A stretch of 21,228 nucleotides of DNA from SPCO01 sp964579825 (GTDB taxonomy: Bacteria; Chloroflexota; Limnocylindria; Limnocylindrales; CSP1-4): contig CAZOHT010000043.1 of NCBI GenBank assembly GCA_964579825.1, forward strand, positions 1 to 21,228, written 5' to 3'. This document shows, piece after piece, positions 14,480 to 19,410 of the stretch (position 1 is the first letter of the stretch; each line of letters begins with the position of its first letter). A program made the translations under genes and the position numbers. The notes under the pieces were generated by a model. That model worked only from the letters and a program-made list of their open reading frames with translations, did no database searches and had not been told where the DNA came from.

Positions 14480-14637
14480 ATCNNNNNNNNNNNNNNNNNN
14501 NNNNNNNNNNNNNNNNNNNNNNNNNNNNNNNNNNNNNNNNNNNNNNNNNNNNNNNNNNNNNNNNNNNNNNNNNNNNNNNNNNCGCCGGGATCGGCCCGAC
14601 GCTCGTGCGGATCACGGTGGTCGCCCCGCGATAGATC
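14428..14637. repeat. Perfect 55-bp direct duplication flanking the N gap (assembly artefact)
   Basis: Bases 14428-14482 and 14583-14637 are identical over 55 bp. Both contain the last codons and TAG stop of the secreted-protein gene. They abut the two ends of the N run exactly. This is what results when two contigs that share a terminal 55-mer of a de Bruijn graph are scaffolded instead of merged. The second copy should not be read as a separate gene fragment. Confidence 0.9.
14483..14582. other. Assembly gap of 100 N
   Basis: There are exactly 100 N bases, a conventional placeholder length. Because the flanks are a perfect overlap, the true sequence is probably contiguous with no missing bases, placing the secreted-protein stop a few bases from the convergent PIN gene. 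A short tandem repeat or real missing sequence cannot be fully excluded. Confidence 0.97.
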
Positions 14638-14639
14638 GG

Positions 14640-15173
14640 CTACGAGGCGGCGGCCTCGCGTGCCTCGACACGCAGCCTGGCCAGGTAGGCGGAGGCACCC
14701 TTGTAGTTGGGCCACGACACGTCGCGCTCGTACGGAGCGGGCGCCTCGGACAGGCGATGTCCGCCATCGGTCGAGACGGCCCGGGGCCCGGCCGCGACCC
14801 GCAGCGCTCGATCGAACGTCAGGAGGGACCCGTCGATCGCGCTCGCAAGCGCGAGGTACGTCGCGTCGTACGACGTCAGCCCGAGACGCTCACCAAAGTC
14901 GATCGCCGAGAGCAACGTCGGCCGATCCAGATCGACCGTTTCGAGCTCGAGTCGATCCAACCCATGAAGGGCCTCGAACGCGGCTGCCGTCCCTCGACGA
15001 GGCCCTCGGATGAGCACGTTCGCCACTTCGAGCCAGAAGTGCGATGGGACCACATTCCGTCCCCCTGCGCGGACTTGGTCCCGCAACAGACCCGCCGCGA
15101 CGGGGCCATTCGGTTCGCCAAGCGCGATCGCGATCGCGACCGACGCATCGATGATCATGGGCTTTCGCGCCAT
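14640..15173 (-). CDS. VapC-like PIN-domain ribonuclease toxin
   Basis: This is a 177-residue PIN-domain protein, the toxin of a type II pair that would cleave RNA using Mg2+. All four acidic PIN residues are present: Asp9 in MIIDASVA, Glu49 in FWLEVANVL, Asp103 in TSYDATYLALA and Asp121 in LLTFDRAL. After the PIN core (to about 135) there is a 40-residue extension containing VSWPNYKGASAYLARLR, which recurs almost unchanged in the truncated paralogue at 16109-16585. The usual VapC length is about 130-140, so the extension is notable. The start overlaps the antitoxin stop by 1 nt (TGATG), so translation is coupled. The gene converges with the secreted-protein gene at the assembly gap. Confidence 0.9.
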   Translation of the reverse strand: MARKPMIIDASVAIAIALGEPNGPVAAGLLRDQVRAGGRNVVPSHFWLEVANVLIRGPRRGTAAAFEALHGLDRLELETVDLDRPTLLSAIDFGERLGLTSYDATYLALASAIDGSLLTFDRALRVAAGPRAVSTDGGHRLSEAPAPYERDVSWPNYKGASAYLARLRVEAREAAAS

Positions 15174-15508
15174 CAGTCGTCGCTTAGGCCGGTCCGGGCG
15201 GCTCGCGAGATCCGCTCGTCCCGCTCTTCGTGATCACGACGGATCCACTCAGCCGTCGTCAAACCGTCGTCCGGTTCCGGGTACTTCTCCCGCATCTCCT
15301 TGCCGAACTCGACGAGTCGATCCAGCGCCGCGAGCCGCCTGGCGATGACCGCCTCACGGTCGGGCTCCAGCCGCTCGCCCTCCTCCACGGAGACCAGGTA
15401 GGCGAGGGGCCGATGGTCGCGTTCGATGAGGATCCGTTCGCCGGCCGACGCCGCATCCAGGATCTCGCCGAGTCGCTTGCGCATGTCCATCGCCGTCACG
15501 GTTCGCAT
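15173..15508 (-). CDS. PhD/YefM-type antitoxin of the PIN toxin
   Basis: This is a 111-residue antitoxin. The N-terminal PhD/YefM DNA-binding fold is recognisable as MRTVTAMDMRKRLGEILDAA, then GERILIERDHRPLAYLVSVEE (23-43). The remainder is a highly charged helical region (REAVIARRLAALDRLVEFGK) followed by a polar tail that would wrap the toxin. It is longer than the usual 75-90 residues. In this family the antitoxin neutralises its partner and represses its own operon. The ATG at 15508 is the only sensible start; a strong promoter lies immediately upstream and predicts an essentially leaderless mRNA. It overlaps the toxin gene by 1 nt. Confidence 0.88.
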   Translation of the reverse strand: MRTVTAMDMRKRLGEILDAASAGERILIERDHRPLAYLVSVEEGERLEPDREAVIARRLAALDRLVEFGKEMREKYPEPDDGLTTAEWIRRDHEERDERISRAARTGLSDD

Positions 15509-15512
15509 AGTC

Positions 15513-15544
15513 GGTCATGATACTTGTCTATCACGACCGGTCAA
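15513..15544 (-). promoter_or_regulatory. Toxin-antitoxin promoter with overlapping palindromic operator
   Basis: Read on the minus strand, -35 TTGACC (complement of 15539-15544) and -10 TATCAT (complement of 15517-15522) are separated by 16 bp, each 5/6 to consensus. This is the best promoter in the window. The -10 ends 8 nt before the antitoxin ATG. An inverted repeat covers 15513-15538: arms GGTCATGATA and TATCACGACC (9 of 10 complementary) around a 6-nt spacer. It spans the -10 box and the whole promoter spacer, as expected for an autorepression operator. It also lies just upstream of the divergent gene at 15562. The repeats are seen; binding is inferred. Confidence 0.7.
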
Positions 15545-15548
15545 GGGG

Positions 15549-15554
15549 TACGCT
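15549..15554 (+). promoter_or_regulatory. TACGCT -10 box for the papain-like gene
   Basis: TACGCT ends 7 nt before the ATG at 15562, the leaderless spacing seen for other genes here. TTGTCT at 15524-15529, inside the toxin-antitoxin operator, could serve as a -35 with a 19-bp spacer, though that is longer than ideal. If so, antitoxin binding would also affect this gene. Confidence 0.35.
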
Positions 15555-15561
15555 AGCCCGG

Positions 15562-16140
15562 ATGGTCGAGTCCAACGCGGTCCCCGGGTTCCTGCCGAGC
15601 ACGCACGGGCTGCACTTCGCGAACCGGTTCACACCCGGGCCGACGCTGAGGTTCGGGCCGATCGATCCGCGCTGGGTCGGGATCGGCGATGCATCGGCCG
15701 GGCTGTGCGGCGGGATGAGCTTGCTGGTCCGCGAGCGGTTCGAGGCCGGCCTCCCCGTCCCGGCCGACACGCTCCCGCCGGCCAACGGCACGCCCTTGTT
15801 CCGCGGCCTCGTCCGCCGCCAGGTCCTGTCGCTCGACTGGCTCCGGACGCCGATCCGGTTCTGGTGGATGGGCGCCATCGGCGACGCCAATGCCGCGGAA
15901 CGGGTCCACGCCGTCGAGTGGCCGCGGATCCGTGCCGACATCGATGCCGGCCGGCTCGCGATGGTGGGCCTGGTCCGGCACGACGGTGCCAGCCCGTGGC
16001 GGCTCACCCAGAGCCACCAGGTCCTCGCCTATGCCTACGAGGTGGGCGGCGACGGGATCACGATCCGGATCTACGACCCGAACCTGCCCGACCGCGATGA
16101 TGTGGTCGTCACCGAGTCGCGCTACCTCCGCCTGCCGTAG
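15562..16140 (+). CDS. Hypothetical protein with papain-like Cys-His-Asp/Asn layout
   Basis: This is a 192-residue protein without a signal peptide. I do not recognise a named family, but the order of conserved-looking residues suits a papain-like (transglutaminase/C39-like) fold. Cys49 sits at the start of a helix in GLCGGMSLLVRERF. His152 begins a strand in QSHQVLAYAYEV, and YDPNLPD (171-177) supplies an Asp or Asn as third residue. GLPVPADTLPPANGTPLF (63-80) resembles the loop after the first helix. The ATG at 15562 is preferred to the upstream ATG at 15517, which lies inside the toxin-antitoxin operator. It sits between a toxin-antitoxin pair and a truncated toxin, and its last 32 bp overlap the end of the latter. 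A protease or amidase role is only a hypothesis. Confidence 0.68.
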   Translation: MVESNAVPGFLPSTHGLHFANRFTPGPTLRFGPIDPRWVGIGDASAGLCGGMSLLVRERFEAGLPVPADTLPPANGTPLFRGLVRRQVLSLDWLRTPIRFWWMGAIGDANAAERVHAVEWPRIRADIDAGRLAMVGLVRHDGASPWRLTQSHQVLAYAYEVGGDGITIRIYDPNLPDRDDVVVTESRYLRLP

Positions 16141-16585
16141 GGTCCGGCCACGCCAGGTCCTCCGCCCGCAGCCGCGAGAGGTACGCGGATGCGCCCTTGT
16201 AGTTGGGCCACGTCACCTCGTGTTCGTAGACAGCCGGCGGCTCGTTCAGCCGACGCCCAGATCCGAACATGATGGCTCGCGAGCCCGCGGCGGTCGCCAG
16301 AGCCTGATCCATCGTGGCGACCTGCCCATCCACGGTCTCAGCCAGGGCCAGATACAAGGCGTCGTACGGCGTCAGGCGATGACGCTCGACGCGATCGATG
16401 ACCTGGATGAGCATCGGGCGGGACGAGTCCACGGTCTGGAGACCGAAGGTATCGAGCCGATGCACCGTGGCCAGCATCCGCTCGCCGTTGGTCCCGGGCA
16501 CTCGCCGGACCCGGTTGATGACCTCCAACCAGAAGTGAGCCGGGACCAGAAGTGGGCGATCCTCGTCGATCCAGCCAGCCAGCAT
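16109..16585 (-). pseudogene. N-terminally truncated VapC/PIN paralogue without antitoxin
   Basis: This 158-residue frame aligns along its length with the PIN toxin at 14640-15173. PAHFWLEVINRVRR corresponds to PSHFWLEVANVLIR, LTPYDALYLALA to LTSYDATYLALA, and VTWPNYKGASAYLSRLR to VSWPNYKGASAYLARLR. The three downstream acidic residues survive (Glu21, Asp75, Asp93). The first 28 or so residues of the toxin, including catalytic Asp9, are missing; an in-frame stop lies 9 nt upstream and no other frame upstream restores them. No antitoxin gene is next to it. A 19-bp stretch is identical between the copies (14698-14716 and 16194-16212), which points to duplication. The C-terminus reads past the normal end into the neighbouring gene. 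It is probably a decaying toxin, though a short expressed protein is possible. Confidence 0.72.
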
Positions 16586-16590
16586 GGTCT

Positions 16591-16649
16591 GTCAACACTT
16601 GAAGGTCAACGAAGCATATCTAGACATCGCGCACTGGTGAGGCGATACT
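16591..16649 (+). promoter_or_regulatory. Promoter and candidate operator of the HTH-TOBE/modAB operon
   Basis: TAGACA (16621-16626) and GATACT (16644-16649) with a 17-bp spacer form a promoter whose -10 ends 8 nt before the ATG at 16658, predicting a near-leaderless mRNA. A 12-bp near-palindrome ATATCTAGACAT (16616-16627; 10 of 12 symmetrical) covers the -35 box, a natural repressor site. A direct repeat GTCAAC occurs at 16591-16596 and 16605-16610. Regulation by the HTH-TOBE protein in response to molybdate is inferred. Confidence 0.45.
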
Positions 16650-16657
16650 TCCTCCCT

Positions 16658-17095
16658 ATGAGGAACGCTGCCGACGAACGACCCACCCGTCTTCGAGTCG
16701 GCCAGGCCGCCGAGATGCTCGGCGTCACCGTCGAGACCCTGCGTCGTTGGGAATCCGCCGGGATCCTGCACATGGAGCGTTCGGACGGTGGTCAGCGACT
16801 CGTCTCGATGGCCGAGGTCTCGCGACTCCTCGATGAGCGCCGGCGCGCCACCACGGACCGGCCGATCGTGGCTTCCTCCGCCCGCAACCGGTTCGTCGGG
16901 ATCGTGACCCGCGTGGAGCGGGACGGGGTCGCGGCCGTCGTCGAGGTCATCGCGGGGCCACATCGCCTCGTCAGCCTGATGACCGCCGAAGCCGTGCTGG
17001 ACCTGGACCTCAAGGTCGGCGACGAGGCCGTCTGCGTCATCAAGGCGACCAACGTCATGGTCGAGATCCCATCCGGCAAGGAGTCGCGCGGGTGA
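16658..17095 (+). CDS. HTH-TOBE (molybdopterin/molybdate-binding) transcriptional regulator
   Basis: This is a 145-residue one-component regulator. Residues 11-60 form a MerR/excisionase-type winged HTH: LRVGQAAEMLGVTVETLRRW, then the wing segment HMERSDGGQRLVS. Residues 75-138 are a single Mop/TOBE domain: SARNRFVGIVTRVERDG, then VVEVIAGPHRLVSLMTAEAVLDLDLKVGD, then VCVIKATNVMVEI. These match the SARNxxxGxV and IKATxVM signatures. TOBE domains bind molybdate or tungstate oxyanions. It differs from ModE in having a MerR-like HTH and only one Mop module, so it probably oligomerises. Its stop overlaps the modA GTG by 4 nt. It likely senses the oxyanion and controls this operon through the palindrome at its own -35. 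Confidence 0.88.
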   Translation: MRNAADERPTRLRVGQAAEMLGVTVETLRRWESAGILHMERSDGGQRLVSMAEVSRLLDERRRATTDRPIVASSARNRFVGIVTRVERDGVAAVVEVIAGPHRLVSLMTAEAVLDLDLKVGDEAVCVIKATNVMVEIPSGKESRG

Positions 17096-17919
17096 GCCGA
17101 CGCACCGTGGCACTGTCGATGGCCGGAGCCATCCTGGTCGTCGCCTGTACGAGTCCTGGCGGCGCGCCGGCCACCACGCCAACGCCCGAGCCGACCGCCT
17201 CCCCCACCCCCGTCGAACTCACGGTCTACGCCGCGGCCTCGCTCAAGGGCGCCCTCGAGGCCGTCAAGTCGGCCTACGAGACGGCCGACCCCGGCACGAC
17301 CCTGACGATCTCCACGGACTCGTCGGCCGCACTCACGACCCAGATCGAGCAGGGCGCGCCAGCCGACGTGTTCCTGTCCGCCGACACGAAGAACCCCCAC
17401 GCCCTCGTCGACGCCGGACTCACCGACGGGGCCGCCGTGGACTTCGCCGGCAACAAGCTCGTCGTCATCGTCCCGACCGGCGACCCGGCCGGGATCGAGA
17501 CGCCGGCCGACCTGGCGACCCCGGGCGTGGCGATCATCGCGGCGGGCGATGCGGTCCCGATCACGACGTACGCGAACCAGCTCGTCGAGAACCTCGCCAA
17601 GGAGCCCGGCTACCCAGCCGACTTCGCGGCCGCCTACCAGGCCAACATCGTGTCCAGGGAAGACAACGTGAAGGCCGTCGTCGCCAAGCTGGAGCTGGGC
17701 GAGGGCGACGCCGCGATCGTCTATGTCACCGACGCCAAGATCTCGACCAAGGTCGCGTCCGTCGAGGTCCCCGACTCGGCGAACGTCGTCGCGACGTACG
17801 CCGGCGTCGTCGTCAAGGCCACCCGGAACCCCGAAGCCGCCGCGGCATTCCTGACCTGGCTGGCCGGTCCCGAGGGACAGGCGATCCTGAGCGGGTTCGG
17901 GTTCCTGCCGCCGTCGTGA
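17092..17919 (+). CDS. modA: Molybdate ABC transporter substrate-binding lipoprotein ModA
   Basis: This is a 275-residue periplasmic-binding-type lipoprotein. The signal peptide ends in a lipobox, VVAC, with Cys19 as the lipidation site, followed by a Thr/Pro-rich linker (25-42). The binding domain shows the ModA pattern: LTVYAAASLKGALEAV, with Ser in AAASL as an oxyanion ligand, then STDSSAALTTQIEQGAPADVFLSAD, GDAVPITTYANQ and SREDNVKAVVAKLELGEGDAAIVYVTDA. It captures molybdate or tungstate outside the membrane. The GTG start overlaps the regulator stop (GTGA), and the gene's own stop overlaps the modB GTG in the same way. Molybdate versus tungstate preference cannot be read from the sequence. 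Confidence 0.92.
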   Translation: MSRRTVALSMAGAILVVACTSPGGAPATTPTPEPTASPTPVELTVYAAASLKGALEAVKSAYETADPGTTLTISTDSSAALTTQIEQGAPADVFLSADTKNPHALVDAGLTDGAAVDFAGNKLVVIVPTGDPAGIETPADLATPGVAIIAAGDAVPITTYANQLVENLAKEPGYPADFAAAYQANIVSREDNVKAVVAKLELGEGDAAIVYVTDAKISTKVASVEVPDSANVVATYAGVVVKATRNPEAAAAFLTWLAGPEGQAILSGFGFLPPS

Positions 17920-18767
17920 CCGCCGCCATCGTCCCCGCCCGGAGTCGACGAGGCTCCAGCTGGGGCGACCGTTCGCTCACGACCGTCGCGATCCTGTTCG
18001 CGCTGTTCCTCGGGCTGCCGGTCCTCACGCTGGTGGGACGGGCGGTCCTCGATGGCTCGCTCGCGATCGCGGCCGGGTCGCCCGAGGTCCTCGACGCGCT
18101 GTGGCTGAGCCTCGTCACGACGTCGATCAGCCTCGTCATCACCGTGGTCCTGGGGCTGCCGCTCGCGATCGTCCTGGCCCGGCGCGAGTTCCGCGGGAAG
18201 GGCTGGCTGGAGACGGTCGTGGACCTGCCGATCGTGTTGCCACCGTCGGTGGCCGGACTTGCGCTGTTGCTCGTCTTCGGGCGTCGCGGGCTGCTCAACG
18301 CACCGTTCGAGTTCATGGGCATCTCGGTCGCGTTCACGACGATCGCCGTCATCCTCGCCCAGACCTTCGTGTCGGCGCCGTTCTTCATCCGCTCCGCCCG
18401 GACCGGGATCGCCGGCGTGGACCGTGACATCGAGGACGCGGCACGGGTGGATGGGGCGTCCGAGCGGACGCTCTTTCGGATGGTCACGGTCCCGCTCGCC
18501 GGCGCTGCGTTGGCGGCCGGCCTGGTCATGACCTGGGCGCGGTCGCTCGGCGAATTCGGAGCGACGATCATGTTCGCGGGCAATGTCGAGGGCAGGACGC
18601 AGACCCTGCCACTCGTCGTCTACGGCGAGTTCCAGGGCGGCGATCTCGACGCGTCCGTGGCCGCAGCCGCGATCCTTGTCCTCGCCGCGTTCGGCGTGCT
18701 CATCGCCGTCCGGGTGTTCCGCTGGGGCCGCGTGCTCGACGTCAGGGCAGCCTCCACCGGCGACTGA
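17916..18767 (+). CDS. modB: Molybdate ABC transporter permease ModB
   Basis: This is a 283-residue permease with about six membrane helices, beginning near residues 24-46. It carries the cytoplasmic EAA loop that docks on the ATPase (DIEDAARVDGASERTLFRMV and then TVPLAGAALAAG). Family landmarks are LPIVLPPSVAGLALLLVFGRRG, AQTFVSAPFFIRSA, and TWARSLGEFGATIMFAGN, the strongly conserved ModB segment. Translation is coupled to modA by a GTGA overlap. A ModC ATPase gene would normally follow; instead the next gene is an unrelated exported protein with its own promoter. The intact EAA loop implies that a nucleotide-binding partner is encoded elsewhere. Confidence 0.93.
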   Translation: MTAAIVPARSRRGSSWGDRSLTTVAILFALFLGLPVLTLVGRAVLDGSLAIAAGSPEVLDALWLSLVTTSISLVITVVLGLPLAIVLARREFRGKGWLETVVDLPIVLPPSVAGLALLLVFGRRGLLNAPFEFMGISVAFTTIAVILAQTFVSAPFFIRSARTGIAGVDRDIEDAARVDGASERTLFRMVTVPLAGAALAAGLVMTWARSLGEFGATIMFAGNVEGRTQTLPLVVYGEFQGGDLDASVAAAAILVLAAFGVLIAVRVFRWGRVLDVRAASTGD

Positions 18768-18789
18768 CCGACGGGTTGCGCACGGGTCG

Positions 18790-18795
18790 TATGGT
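18790..18795 (+). promoter_or_regulatory. TATGGT -10 box upstream of the exported protein gene
   Basis: TATGGT ends 9 nt before the ATG at 18805. The spacing fits a leaderless or nearly leaderless mRNA and marks the end of the modAB operon. No clear -35 box or Shine-Dalgarno sequence was seen. Confidence 0.38.
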
Positions 18796-18804
18796 GGGCT
18801 CGAC

Positions 18805-19401
18805 ATGGACGGTCGGCAGCGCCTCGGCGCGATCCTCCTGGTCGCCGGTCTCGGGCTGATCGGGGTGGGCGCGTATGGGCTGACGACGGCCGACTCGACG
18901 ACGCCGACCGCGGACGCCGGGACGCCGTCCCTGCCACCGCCGACCCAGGTCACCGAACCGAGCGGGACGCCCACCCCGGCCCCGCCGACCGAGACACCGA
19001 CGGCGACGCCGTCGCCCACGCCGACACCGACCCCGTCGCCCGATGCGGTCGCCGTCGCCCGAGCCTTCTACGCGACGCTCGTGGCCGGCATCCGAGCCGC
19101 CGATGCCGATCGCCTCATCGCGCTCCTGCACCCGGCCACGCTGGAGCGATATGGACAGGCGGCCTGCGAGGCCAACCTGGGGTCACTCGAGGACCCGGCC
19201 TTCGACATCGTCGTCAGCTCGGTGGACGCCCCGGCCGACTGGGCGTACGTGACCGACGAGCGCACGACGACGATCCCGTCCGCGTGGACCGTCCACGCCA
19301 CGTTCACGAGCCAGGGCGAGACGTCCGAGCGCGAACTCCACGTGGCCATGGTCGACGGGGAGCTGCGCTGGTTCACCGACTGCGGAACGCCGCTGTCCTG
19401 A
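18805..19401 (+). CDS. Membrane-anchored exported protein with Thr/Pro linker, unknown function
   Basis: This is a 198-residue protein. An N-terminal hydrophobic helix (about 7-27) acts as signal anchor or signal peptide. Residues 31-80 are a Thr/Ser/Pro-rich linker. The globular part (80-198) contains VARAFYATLVAGIRAADADRLIALLHPATL, two Cys residues (121 and 193) that could pair outside the cell, and alternating strands. This resembles the NTF2/SnoaL-like or DUF4878 type of extracytoplasmic domain, but the match is only by eye. The ATG at 18805 is chosen because it directly precedes the hydrophobic segment and has a TATGGT box upstream. It converges with the next gene, leaving 9 nt between stops. 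Confidence 0.7.
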   Translation: MDGRQRLGAILLVAGLGLIGVGAYGLTTADSTTPTADAGTPSLPPPTQVTEPSGTPTPAPPTETPTATPSPTPTPTPSPDAVAVARAFYATLVAGIRAADADRLIALLHPATLERYGQAACEANLGSLEDPAFDIVVSSVDAPADWAYVTDERTTTIPSAWTVHATFTSQGETSERELHVAMVDGELRWFTDCGTPLS

Positions 19402-19410
19402 CCCGGCGAG

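Noticed and set aside
14583..14634. A short plus-strand coding fragment after the gap that repeats the end of the secreted protein
   Set aside because: It is the second copy of the 55-bp contig overlap, not an independent gene or a natural repeat.
16586..16657. Missing N-terminus of the second PIN protein in another frame
   Set aside because: Translating the minus strand upstream of 16585 gives an in-frame stop 9 nt before the ATG, and no frame contains a (V/I)(I/V)DASV-like strand, so a simple frameshift does not explain the loss.
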